A stretch of 64,000 nucleotides of DNA from Diplodia intermedia (taxonomy: Eukaryota > Ascomycota > Dothideomycetes > Botryosphaeriales > Botryosphaeriaceae), in NCBI GenBank assembly GCA_021495925.1, contig JAKEKT010000048.1, positions 186,001 to 250,000 on the forward strand, written 5' to 3'. A program made the position numbers and the translations under genes. Under the pieces are notes generated by a model. It did not search any database. It had not been told where the DNA came from and worked only from the letters and a program-made list of their open reading frames with translations. This document shows, piece by piece, positions 21,466 through 32,824 of this stretch (the stretch's first letter is position 1; each line of letters begins with the position of its first letter).

Positions 21466-22219
21466 GCGAACGACGAGAGACGAATGCATGGAGATGCGAC
21501 GCCTTAGGATTCCTTGTATATAGCCTTGCAAAATGAAATGTTGTGCACGCGAGAGCGGCAGAAATGAAAACGTGATCTGACCGGGAAGAACGAGCGCATT
21601 GACGCTCACGCGTCCCGAGTACGTAGTGGGCGCCCAACAAGGCAGCCACGGCATTGCGCAACGAGGGCGAAGCAGGCGTTCGGTGACGTCTGCGGGGGGT
21701 TGTTCGTGTAAGGAAGCTTCCTGAATGTTGACAGCGAAGCGGCGACGAAAGGTGCCAGCAGAGGGTCATCAATTAAGGCAGCCGGCAAGGGACGAATGGG
21801 ACGCGGGCAGGCGCACGAGGCCCTGCCGCAGCGCAGCACGGGCAACGTCACCGTCCACGAAAACGCGCAAGGAAGGTTGGGTTGGCGTAGGGATTGGGCA
21901 GCTGGCGGGCGGCGGAAGGCGCTGACGCACAGCCGTGGCGGAGAGCCTTGGCAGCGATCGGCGGCCGCCTCCTCTCCCACTGACAACGGAGCTTCACCGT
22001 GCTGCAGCGCCAGCCTGGCAATCGCAATTACTGTCGATACTTCTCCCTCCGACCCCCCAACCCCCGACAACTACCCCATCCTGCTCCCGCGAAGCTCGAG
22101 CGATCTGTTCCAGCGCGCATCGTCCCCCGCTGCCGTGCGCCGCCCCGCAACCGCCGACAGCCCATCCCCCGTCTCCCCACTGCGCCTGAGCCCGGAAGCG
22201 CCAGGCACCCGCCGTCGCC
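21466..22219. other. intergenic between GH5 and sla2
   Basis: GC-rich, open in several frames, with no recognisable protein. It contains the GH5 3' end and the sla2 promoter/leader. Confidence 0.4.
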
Positions 22220-25200
22220 ATGTACGGCTCACGCAATGTCGATATGGGCAAGCAGGTGCGTGGCACGCCCATGCGATCCTTTCCCCCGCCCTTCCTGCCT
22301 GCGGGCCCGCCCGCGCATCCCACTGACTGCCGGATAGGAGTCGGAGCTTGCCATCAACATCCGCAAAGCTACCAGTATAGGTGCGTCACTCCCGCAGCTG
22401 TCCCAATCCTCCCCGGCGTTTCTTTATTAACCGTAGACGCCCCCAGATGAAACTGCGCCGAAGCGTAAGCACCCTCAGTCCTTCCGGCTGCCCGGCCCTT
22501 CGCTCACGCCCCGCCAGGGAAGCACGTCCGCGCCGCCATTGTCTACACATGGGACCACAAGAACTCCGACTCGTTTTGGGCAGGCATGAAAGTGTGGGTT
22601 ATTCCCGGAGAGCTGCGCAGCAAAGGCGGGCTTGACGTAAATCATAGGCAACCCATCCTGGCCGACGAGGTCCAGACTTTCAAGGCCCTCATTACCATAC
22701 ACAAGGTGCTCCAGGAGGGCCACCCGGTAGTACTCAAGCAAGCACAGGCGCACATTGGTTTCCTCGAGAGCCTCCAGCGTGGTGTTTCCGGCGGCGAGGG
22801 CATCAGAGGTACCCGCCCCGCACCGCCCGGCCTTCCCCTGTACTGACCCTGTCCGTCCTGCAGGATACGCCCCGCTGATTTCGGAATACGTCTACTACCT
22901 CATGGCCAAGCTGGCCTTCCACAGGCAGCACCCCGAGTTCAACGGTACCTTTGAGTATGAGGAGTACATCAGCTTGAAGTCCATCAACGATCCCAACGAG
23001 GGCTACGAGACCATCTCCGATTTAATGACCCTGCAGGACCAGATCGACTCCTTCCAGAAGCTCATCTTCTCTCACTTCCGCAACGGCTCCAACAATGAGT
23101 GCCGCATCTCCGCCCTGGTGCCGCTTGTGCAGGAGAGCTACGGTATCTACAAGTTTATCACCAGCATGCTCCGCGCTATGCACACAACTCTCGGCGATGA
23201 CGAGGCCCTCGCTCCTCTGCGAGGACGTTACGATGCTCAGCACTACCGTCTCGTCAAATTTTACTATGAATGTTCCAATCTCAGATACCTCACCAGCTTG
23301 ATTACCGTGCCCAAGCTTCCTCAGGATCCGCCCAATCTTTTGTCGGAAGACGAAGATCGCCCCGCTTTGCCTGCCAGGCCTAAGGACGAGACCCCGAAGC
23401 GCGCCGCCTCCGTTGACCCCGAGCCTATCAATGAATTCTGGAAGAACGAGCAGAAGAGACAGCAGGACGAATACGAGGCTGAGCAGAGAAGGTTGGCTCA
23501 GCAGTGGGAAGAGGCCCAGCGCCGTCAACAACAGGAGCAAATGCTTGCCCAGCAACAGTTCGAAGAGCAGCAAAGAATGGCCGCCGAGCAAGCGCGGATG
23601 GCTCAGGAGCAGCTTGCCCGTGATCAGTTCGCTCAGCAGACCCAGGGGCACATGGCTGAGCTGGAGAGGGAGAACCTTGCGGCTCGCAACCAGTACCAGC
23701 AGGACCAACTTTTGCTGCAACAGTACGACGCTCGCGTAAAGGCCTTGGAGGGCGAGCTCAACTCCATCCAGGGCAACTTTGCCCAGCAGTCGCAGTCCAA
23801 GGACGACCAGATCCGCGCCCTGCAGGAGCAGCTCAACACTTGGCGTAGCAAGTACGAGGCCCTTGCCAAGCTTTACTCCCAGCTGCGTCATGAGCACTTG
23901 GAGCTCCTTCAGAAGTTCAAGGCGGTACAGCTCAAGGCTGCCTCCGCCCAAGAGGCCATCGATCAGCGCGAGAAGCTCCAGCGCGAGCTTAAGACCAAGA
24001 ACCTCGAGCTGGCCGATATGATCCGCGAACGTGACCGCGCCCTCCATGACAAGGACAGGACCACTGGTGGCCACAAGGACGAGGTTGAGAAACTGCAACG
24101 TGAGCTGCGCTTGGCCTTGGATAGAGCCGATCAATCGGACCGCAACAAGGGCTCTGAGCTCTCTGCTATGCTTTCGAGACACAACCGCGAAATCGCGGAC
24201 CTCGAGGAGGCACTGCGCAACAAGAACCGTCAGCTTGAAGATGTTCAGTTGAGGTTCCGCGAGGGAGATTCCGAGCTCGAGCGCCAGCTGCGTGAGAAGG
24301 AAGACGAGCTTGAGATCTTCAAGGCGGGAATGGACCAGACGCTACTGGAGCTCAACGAGCTCAAGATGAACCAGCAGGTGTCGAACACTGCCAGTGACGA
24401 GGTCTTCGACACGGTCATCCTCGACAACCTTAGGAAGATCAGCGAGATAATAGACTCGGTCCTGCAGAGCGGAGTGCAGCGCGTTGACGATGCCCTGTAC
24501 GAGCTCGACTCTTCGATGCAAGCGGGTAACCAGAGCGCTTCTGGTGCTTATGTCCTGTCTCAGATCGAGAAGGCGGCTTCTTGCGCCATGGAGTTCTCGA
24601 CAGCCTTCAACAACTTCATCGCAGACGGCCCGAACAGCACACACGCCGAGATCATTCGCACCGTCAACACTTTCTCTAGCTCGATTGCCGACGTGCTGAG
24701 CAACACCAAGGGTCTCACGAGATTTGCGTCGGACGAGAAGAAGGGCGATCAGCTCCTGGCTGCTGCACGCCACTCCGCCGAATCAACGGTCGGCTTCTTC
24801 CGCTCGCTGCAATCTTTCCGCCTGGAGGGCATGGAGGATCTGCAGAAGACGGACGTGGTTCTCAACTGCAACAGTGAGGTTCAGCTGAATCTGCAAAAGC
24901 TCTCGAAACTGGCGGATGCCTTCGCCCCGAAGAACAAGATCTCTGCAAACGGGGGCGATTTGGGTGATCTCGTTGATCGTGAGATGGCTAACGCCGCGAA
25001 CGCCATTCTCGCTGCCACGGAACGTCTCAGCAAGCTCAAGGACAGGTCGCGCGATTCGTACTCGACGTATGAGCTTAGGATCCACGACGCGATCCTCGGC
25101 GCTGCCATCGAGGTTACCAATGCCATTGCCCGGCTCATCAAGGCGGCCACCGAGTCGCAGCAGGAAATTGTGCGCGAGGGCAAGGGTACCTCTTCCCGGA

Positions 25201-25724
25201 CGGCTTTCTACAAGAAGAACAACCGTTGGACCGAAGGCCTCATCTCGGCCGCCAAGGCGGTGGCTAACTCAACGAACGTGCTTATTGAGACGGCCGATGG
25301 TGTCATTGCCGGACGTAACAACCCTGAGCAACTGATTGTTGCATCCAACAACGTGGCAGCATCGACAGCACAGCTTGTCGCAGCGTCGCGCGTCAAGGCT
25401 AGCTTCATGTCTAAGACTCAGGATCGCCTGGAGGCTGCCAGTAAGGCGGTCACCATGGCGTGCCGTGCGCTTGTGCGGCAGGTTCAAGACATCATCAATG
25501 AGCGCAACCGTGAGGGAGATGAAGCCGTGGACTATAGCCAGCTTTCGGGCCATGAGTTCAAGGTCCGAGAGATGGAGCAGCAGGTGCGTGGATATTCCCA
25601 AACGCAGCAATAACATTGACTCACTAACCCGGTACAGGTCGAGATTCTGCAACTCGAGAACGCGCTCTCGGCGGCTAGGTTCCGTCTCGGTGAGATGCGC
25701 AAGCTGTCGTACCAGGAGGAGTAG
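22220..25724 (+). CDS. sla2: Sla2/End4 endocytic adaptor (HIP1R family)
   Basis: Links clathrin-coated endocytic sites and PIP2 membranes to actin at the cortex. Exons are 22220-22255, 22338-22380, 22447-22464, 22518-22593, 22648-22808, 22864-25583 and 25638-25724, giving 1046 aa, the usual length. The ANTH domain is encoded by five small exons. Diagnostic joins are KATS-I-DETAPKRKHVRAAIVYTWDHK and MKVQPILADEVQTFKALITIHKVLQEGHP. The third exon is only 18 nt. The fourth intron is 54 bp with no in-frame stop, and removing it restores the family sequence MKV|QPILAD. A Gln/Glu/Arg-rich coiled coil runs over about residues 330-640. The THATCH (I/LWEQ) actin-binding module is at the end, with the NNRWTEGLISAAKAVANSTN block and terminal RLGEMRKLSYQEE. 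Confidence 0.95.
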
Positions 25725-26607
25725 ACATGATCCAGGCACAAGACCAGCCTCACTAACATGCCAGACGGCGCCCTTTCTTTTCCTCTTTTGCGATGGCATC
25801 TGGCGGGTGTCGAGCCTTGTGAGATATCCTAAGCGCCTGTCGGCTCTTAATTTTCCTTGACTTTGTTACCTAGGAAGGTAGGGGAGCTGGACGGCACAGG
25901 TGCACTGTGGCGGACAGAAGGCATACTCGGTCATTTTAATTTCCTTTCAGTTGTTGGTACTTGGTTGGTGGGGGTCTTGGCCACTATTTCCATTGCACGG
26001 TTTGGTCTGAGAGCGGCATGTGTATACCAGAATGCATTCTCGTTTTCCGTTTGCTTTGGTTGCATTGAAGGCGGCTTGCAGCGTGGCCAGGAAAACATGG
26101 GAGTCGAAGCATTTGCTTGTACACGAAAGATGCAAAGCACATCAGTAGAAGAGTTGGGACGCCCGTATGATTGATTGGCTCAGTACCAGCTGTAATTTCC
26201 CCTTGCTCGGCATAGTTTGGCTTGGGAATGGAGCAAAGCTTGTTCTGGCGACTACTGTGCGTAGGGTGTATGGGGAGCACCGTGTTGCGGAAGCTACCAC
26301 GGAAGCTCCTCCGCACCATCTAGTGCCAGTGAAACAGGGACGAGTCGATACAGCTATCATCCCTGCCCGTCGTGACGTCAGATGGCTGGGGCCCGGGCGT
26401 TACCAAGACGTCGTTCTAGCGACCAGCTAACTGCACACACCTCTCTTTCCCCGCAAACCTGGAAAGTTCATGCACGAGCAATATACTCGTACATCTTGCC
26501 AGCCTCCTCATCTCCCGACCGACGATCTTGGCGTAGCCCGACGATCCCATCACCTAGCCCATCACCAGACGTACTGAGCGGTGAAAGAAAAAAGAAAAAA
26601 AGACAAG
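25725..26607. other. intergenic between sla2 and the hypothetical gene
   Basis: 3' UTR of sla2, then promoter. I looked for mating-type (alpha-box or HMG) coding blocks next to sla2 and saw none. No supported gene. Confidence 0.4.
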
Positions 26608-27515
26608 ATGGCTATGCTCGGCATGGGCATCTTCTACGGCGGCGTCATCACGGGGATCCCCGTGACCACGGGCGTCGCCGAGGGCGTGCACCATCAGAAA
26701 GAGCAGAACAAGGAAGCCGCCAACGAGACGCGCATGGTCAAGTTCTACATTGACGTCTTCTGCGACGCCAAGAGCAGCAAGAGGGGCGAGCTGGACGGAG
26801 GCGTCATTGTGTTGCACAAGGAAAGAGTAAGCTTGTTTTATTTTTATTTTCCTTCCTAACCTTATTCCTCTTTTTTGTCCCCTCTCCCCCTCCCCTGTCG
26901 TAGTCTCAATGAATCCTCCCGTCTGACTCGACGGCTCCCCATCAGGTCTACGTCTGCCCCAAGGACGCGGACACGGGCACGCCCGCGCCGCCGAAGCCGG
27001 GCGCGCCGCCGCCGCACCCGTTCACGGGCTTCTACATCATGTACCCGGACGACGACCGCGACCCGCGCGAGCGCGGGCTGGTGACGACGATCCCGACGGA
27101 GCCGCCGACGCTCAACTGGCTGTACGCGGACAAAGACGCGCTGTTCGTGACGCACGGCAACCGCACGCAGAGCATCGCGCACGTCGTCGGGCCGTGGGAC
27201 TGGACCGACGACGAGCAGGGCGTGACGCTCGAGGGGTGGGAGGGCTTCGTCGCCGTCGAGCTGGACGAGGCGGCCGCCGTCGACGGGCTCCGCTGGCAGC
27301 TGTACTACGACCGCTGGGACGACCGGCTCGGCAGGGGCGAGAAGGTGGGCGGGCGTAGGGTGCTGCCGGTGAGCTTGGAGAGGAGGGTGTTGCCCGAGGA
27401 GCTGAGGAGGCAGGAGGAGGAGGAGGCGGAGCGGAAGATGCAGGTGAAGAGCACGGGCGATCTGAAGACCAAGTTGGATCTGAAGGATCCGAAGGAGCAT
27501 CGGCCGTGGAAGTGA
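26608..27515 (+). CDS. conserved-looking hypothetical protein
   Basis: Exons are 26608-26826 and 26946-27515 with a 119-bp intron (GTAAGC...ATCAG), giving 262 aa. The short N-terminal segment MAMLGMGIFYGGVITGIPVTTGVAEGV is hydrophobic and glycine-rich and could be a membrane-associated or signal-like helix. It is followed by a charged linker, then a compact beta-rich region (VKFYIDVFC, GGVIVLHKERVYVCP). A Pro-rich loop (PAPPKPGAPPPHPF) leads to FTGFYIMYPDDD, and later WEGFVAVELDEAAAV and GLRWQLYYDRWDD. The last 50 residues are a charged helix ending KEHRPWK. I do not recognise the family. Strong GC3 bias and clean splicing support a real gene. Confidence 0.75.
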
Positions 27516-27908
27516 TGGTGGTGTGTGGCAGTCTTTTTTTTTTCTTTTCTCGTTGTTGGCCAAGGTGTGTGTATGCATGGTGGCAGTAGTGAACGTTTGG
27601 AGTTCTAGAGGCTTGGGAACGGATGGGTTACGTGCATCGTCAAGGGACTCCGGCGTTTCTCGGGATTTTGAATCTTGATATGTATGTCGGGTTGTGACTG
27701 CGGTCGGATACATTTGCAGAGGTCGATACCCCCACCAGAGCATGAAACAGTGCATATTTGTATATACAGATTGCAGGACCAAACAAAAATCATCAGTCGT
27801 TACCAAATGCTCGCACGCCCTCTGAAATGAGGATTGAAATATCTTGCTTAGAAATATTACGGTGTCTTCGTAGGAGGGATGCAGTGGTGATATAGGCGCA
27901 TAGAGGCG
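27516..27908. other. intergenic
   Basis: 3' flank of the hypothetical gene, AT-richer. Nothing supported. Confidence 0.4.
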
Positions 27909-28653
27909 TCAGTCACAAGGCGACCCCGGAAGCCTGTGTCGCGCACAATTCGTAGCGGTGAGGGTCGCGATAGTAGACGGCGACGCGTTTGCTTCGACAG
28001 CATCACTTAGTTCAACTTCCTCATCCTCTCCGTCCTGCTCGTCTTCTGTGTCTCGCTCGTACTCGTAGTTCTGCTCGTACTCGTAGTCCTACTCGTACTC
28101 GTATTCATCATCGTCATACCATGATAGGGACGTTTTGAGGGTGGCAGGGCAGTACTTGATGGCCTTTGCTGAAGACGGGTGACAGCGGAACAAGCGGGAA
28201 AGTGGCAGAGCTCAATGACTGCTTTGCCAAGTCTTCGTGTAGTAAAGCTGGATGATTGCGAGCACTTGACGATTTTTGACGGTTTTAGAGCGGATTCACA
28301 TGGTCGCCGAACACCGTAGCTGCCGCTGCTGATCTTCGTTGATGCGGCTCATGATATTATTCAGCACACGGGCAAATCCTTCCGGGATAGCCCACGGACC
28401 GTTCGCGCGGAAGCGGTCTAAGCGATGTAAGCAATGTAAGCAGCGTAGGCAACAGCGATGATGGCAGTGCACACCTCCGCTCAGAGTGAAAGTGTAAGTG
28501 AGTCAGAGTGATTAAATTCATTGTTTCTTACTCATTGCGGAGAGCAACGGCGATAGTATAGACATTAGTAATATCCGATGACTTTTGTATAGGCAAGTAG
28601 TCACGCCGTGGTCTTGCCGAGAAAGAATGGTGGTCATAGCGCCGCCTAGACAT
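27909..28653 (-). pseudogene. coding-like fragments of an unidentified, probably decayed gene
   Basis: Three pieces on the minus strand read like protein but are not joined by convincing splice sites. Piece 1 (28653-28528) starts MSRRRYDHHSFSARPRRDYL and stops after VYTIAVALRNE. Piece 2 (about 28418-28296) reads RFRANGPWAIPEGFARVLNN then IMSRINEDQQRQLR before a TGA. Piece 3 reads AKAIKYCPATLKTSLSWYDD then DEYEYE, where a TAG at 28089-28091 interrupts an acidic Tyr/Glu repeat. The same frame continues beyond the TAG as DYEYEQNYEYERDTEDEQDG to 27909. Either a gene with a short acidic tail and unresolved introns, or a relic with nonsense changes. No family recognised. Confidence 0.25.
28055..28108. 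repeat. CTCGTA hexamer-type minisatellite
   Basis: Imperfect copies of CTCGTA/CTCGTACTCGTA in tandem. Read on the minus strand they encode the Tyr-Glu repeat of the fragment described at 27909-28653. Confidence 0.6.
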
Positions 28654-29928
28654 GTTCGCTGTTTGCCTCGCAGCGAGATAGCCGCGAGATGCAGCAGGTG
28701 AAACCCAGGGCCCTGTAAAAGAAGACAAAAACGGGGAAGGAGGGGCAGAGCGCTACCGGGATGGGCGCTTCCGTCGCGATGGTTTCACACGCAGCATTGG
28801 CATTTCGGGGCGCCACGATGGGCAAAAGCTAAAACCCATTCTTCAAAAACTGCTTAAGCGCCTATATGGATCCCGATAAGCCCGAACGAGCGAATGTTCC
28901 GGAAGGCGGGGCCTCTGCGATGGGCCCACTTCTTCGGGACGTACAGTGTAAGACGCCAATCAATCTCTCATGCTTCGGGCTATAGGAGAGGCCCGGCTAT
29001 TGCAATGCGCCATCAATCGAGCATAACAAAGGACGAGGGCTCCGGTGCATGTGAGGCAGAGAATGGAGCGGGAAGCTTGCCGGTCAAGGCCCCGCCCAAG
29101 CCCAGCCCAACACCGGTACCCGCAGCCCCACGGGCGCGTCAAACACCGACCTGTGGCAGTTTCACGTCGGATGACTAGCAGGGTCCCGCGCAGATTTCTT
29201 CTGACTGTGCGGTGTTTGCCGCTGGAAAGCTAGGCGGTCGACCCATGAAGCGTTCCGCCGCGCGCCCGTGATAGGCCGGCCGCCCGCGTCGAGTTGTGGA
29301 TCGACGAGGCGTTGGTGGCTGAGTTGGCTCGACGTGGCGTGGGGCCGGATTCCAGACCCTGTCGTTGCTGACTAGCTAGGCTCGTCCGGGGTCAGCCAGA
29401 GATGGGGGAGCAGCTCTGATGCGAGCTGTTGGTGGTACATCGGTGTCCCATTGCGGTAGTGATGTGAGCTGGATCAGCTCGATCAGCCGTCAAGCATGAA
29501 GCTGTCGGGTTGTGAGCTTTTCGCAATTGACTCGACCGAGCCGTCATGATTCAGAGCACCATGGCGGAGACGCCCAATTGAGGTCTGCGAATATCTTCAT
29601 TGACTGCGACCTCCCAACTCATCCAGCTCGCGCCATCTATGCAAGCCGAGCAGCTAGACATGCTCGATGTAGCCATCCGTCTCTTCCCCAATGGTATATG
29701 GACCCGTCTTCCTGTAACCCAGAGCCTCCGCGCTCCTAGTAGCGATAGTGGTATCATGTGTAAATGCCAGAACAACAAACAAAACCAGAACCCAATCCAA
29801 CGCGCCGGAAAATGACCAAATCATGCAGCTCGTCGTGTCGACGTAACCAGTACAAATCGCTAACAACGGTGATTACAAAGGAAGTAATGTGTGGACAAAC
29901 AAGACAAAATATAAGCGACAGCCTGCAC
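28654..29928. other. gene-poor intergenic stretch
   Basis: No supported gene over about 1.3 kb. Short open frames on both strands have no domain or splice support. Confidence 0.4.
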
Positions 29929-30807
29929 TCATGGCAGTTGGGTATCATCTTCCTCTTCTACTTCGGCGATGGACTCCAGGTCCGGTCTGTACAAGGCCTT
30001 CTCGCCGCCGGAAAGTCTAGCGTAGCCCCTGCGGGCATTTCTTCTTCTGCGGATGCTGCACGAGAGAACGTTAGTTTGAGCACTGGCGCGGCGTGTAGAC
30101 TGTGGAACTTACCAAGCAAGAACGTCATCTCCCAGCTCGATCATGCACAGCACGATGAGCACGAAAACGATGAGCTTCAGGGCGAACATGTGCCTCTCCG
30201 GCCTGCGCCATGCGTCGGCGATCTGGTCGACGAACGACATCTTGTGGGTTTGGTCGGCACAATCGCCGGTGTGCTTGCTATCCGGCGCGTCTTGCGCCTC
30301 GATTTTCCTTGCCTTCTCTGCCGATGTTGTGTCGGCGTAGAGAGCGTCCTCGAAGCTGCCGACAGCTTCTTCCGTCACCTCAACACTCCGGCACACTATC
30401 CTGCCCTGCGGCGTCGCGTCTCCCTCGCTGAACCGGTGTGTTCTCGCAGCAGCGACCAGAGCGGCAGCGGTGGGGATGGGTCTCTTGCCCCAGAGCAAAT
30501 CGGTTGCAGCGGTTGCGACCTTGGGGTCCTGGTCCTCGATCCACTTCTCAAGGCGGGCAGCCTCGGCGGCAGCGTGGTCGGCAGGAGCTTCGCGCCAGGC
30601 CTGTAATTGGGGGCCAAGGGCGGCACACGAGTCGGTGACGAGGCGTTGCGACGAGGCTGACGAGGGCGAGACTGGTAACGAGGGAAAGAAGGGCGTGCTG
30701 GCGGGCATGACGGCGCAGCGGCACTGCTGCGACGAGGCTGGCGGCAGCGGGGCGGCGTGCGCGAGGGAGGAGAGCAGGAGGAGGGTGGTGAGCATCATGG
30801 CAGGCAT
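29929..30807 (-). CDS. secreted-pathway, single-span membrane protein, unknown function
   Basis: Exons on the minus strand are 30807-30113 and 30055-29929 with a 57-bp intron (GTAAGT, CTAAC branch, GTGCAG), giving 273 aa. A signal peptide is visible (MPAMMLTTLLLLSSLAHAAP). The luminal part is Ser/Pro- and Ala-rich with four Cys in the first 125 residues, and it includes a helix-rich block (HAAAEAARLEKWIEDQDPKV). One membrane span lies at about residues 208-231 (MFALKLIVFVLIVLCMIELGDD). It is followed directly by the stop-transfer IRRRRNARR and a short cytosolic tail ending DLESIAEVEEEDDTQLP. This predicts type I topology. No family recognised. Genes are sparse on both sides. Confidence 0.75.
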
Positions 30808-32824
30808 GGTGGGCGGGATTGGACAGGTCGGTTGCCTGCTGAGCGGGAGGTGAGGGCGGTTTTGTTTGGAGCCACGGCGTTGGCTTGGCTTGTGGCACGA
30901 GGAGCGATGGGTTGACCGGTGGGCTGGGCGGTGACAAGGCCGGTCGAATCAGGGCGCTGCAAGGGCGGGCTCGGCTTCTGGAAAGAAATGTGGAGTTTGG
31001 CTTGGGCGGGACAGCGCAGTCGGCTCCACATGCGATTCCAGAAGTAAAAGTCTGCGTGCGAGATGGCGGCTCTTGTGCTGGGCAGTGGTGAGTCTTATGA
31101 GAGCCAGCGCATGCACGCATGATGGCCTCGGGCGCTACTCAGGCACGGGCTAGCGCGGGGACTGCGTGCCGCATGGGGCCGTGGCTGGCTCGCACCGAGC
31201 TTGTTTCCTGAGAAGCAGCGGCGCGGGAGGGAGCCAGTGGCGGAGCGTCGAGATTGGCGGAGGGCGGGCGTCTCGCTGTGTCGCGGTGCCGGTCCCTGGG
31301 CAGTACGGCGGGTGCCTGGCATGGAGCGCGCAGGATTCGCGCCAGCCGAGGGCCTCCGGTCGGCCCAACCGTGCCGCTGCCTTTATTTTTGGCTGCCTCA
31401 GTCTCCCTCCTGCGTCGCGCCAGTTTCACGCCGAACATAGATCTCAGTCCATCGTGCGGCAGCGCTTAGCCGGCCGCCGGGCGCCAGCTGCGCGCGCTGC
31501 TGGCGACACCGGAGCGCGCCTCTTCCATCACCGCGACCGCTACCGCTTCGGCCGTCACGCGCGCATGTCTAGCGGCGCACCGTCGCGGGTCGGGCTTCTG
31601 TGAGGCCGGAAGTAACGGAAGTCTTCTGGAATTTGCAAGCAGGAATGGCTCCGGGGCCAGCCGAGCTTTGATCAGCCATGGATGCGGAGCGGTCGGGGCA
31701 GTTCGCTTCGGCCTCGGCACGCGCTGGCTTCCCGCTGTCCGCTGCGTTTTTCGTATTGTGGTTCGTACGGCGGAGCTACCACTGCTCCGATCACCGAGCC
31801 CGCGCCCATCGTCATTGCCAACCGCTCTAATCGCACAACTCTCGTACCACTCGGCCAACACGAGCCCCGGCACTCACCATTATTATTCCACGCTCGTCTG
31901 CTCCCGCGCCGTTGAGCCCTGCGTCTGCCTTGACCCACCCGCCGTGTTCTTCACGCCCCGCACGCCAAATTTTCGCTCGTACGCGATACGGAGCTCCACC
32001 CTAGCCTCGCGCTTGCCGACACGAGCGGTCAACTCCCTCAGCGGAATCCGCATCAAGAATGAGACGGGGAGGTCGAAATATGCTCGCTCTTCGATGGAAG
32101 CTCACAATCAAACCCACGGCTCTTTTGCGGCCTCTTGCTTCGCCTCCCTGGAGCTCGCTTTCATCTGTCCCCGCCAACTCTCCTATCTCTCCTGCTGCGC
32201 CACACTTTGACCATCGACACTATTGCTCCTGTCGCCTGTCTTGTTGTTCTGTGTTGTGTCCGTCCGTGCTCTGCCCTGTGCCCCATTGACTACTCCTATC
32301 CAGTCACCGCAGTCTTGGCCATCAAATGAAAACCCCCGCGCCAAACAGCCCGATGTTGCTGGCGAACGGCCCATATCAAGCCGACGCCAGCAAGGAACAA
32401 AGCATTATTGCTTGATTAGGAGCGGCGCGGACCCTCACCATGCAGTGCGATCAGCAGCTCGACTCTCAACCTCGCGCGCGGACCAGCCTCACTGCCCGAA
32501 CAAGCCTCACTACCCGACGGCCCGACCACCTGCACGCCCTCATGCGGCTGCTACCCGATCGAATGTCTCGAGGTGCGCTGTCAAATGCTAGGCGCGTTGT
32601 CTGGGCAAGCCCAGGGATGCTTCCTGCCTCTGAACATTCCTCCCTTGCAGTGTTGATGTTTCTCCTCAAGCACGTAGCGTGGCCAGGACGAAAAATGCCA
32701 TCCTGAAACTTCGCCTCATTTGATGGCCTTAATACTCCATGTCGGCGTGCAAGCCACTGCGCCCGCTTTTGGCTGTGCAAGTCGCTCGCTTCTTCCCCAC
32801 AGCGCCCAACTTCAGTCTCTCATT
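30808..32824. other. 2-kb intergenic region
   Basis: GC-rich, open in many frames, with no recognisable protein. A short direct repeat lies at about 32477-32515 (CAGCCTCACTGCCCGA / AAGCCTCACTACCCGA). It may include a long 5' leader of the rightward gene. No TE coding seen. Confidence 0.35.

Noticed and set aside
31668..32210. 180-codon plus-strand frame upstream of the Ser/Thr-rich gene
   Set aside because: Composition-driven (Ser/Arg/Pro/Cys), overlapping other frames of equal quality; more likely leader or promoter.
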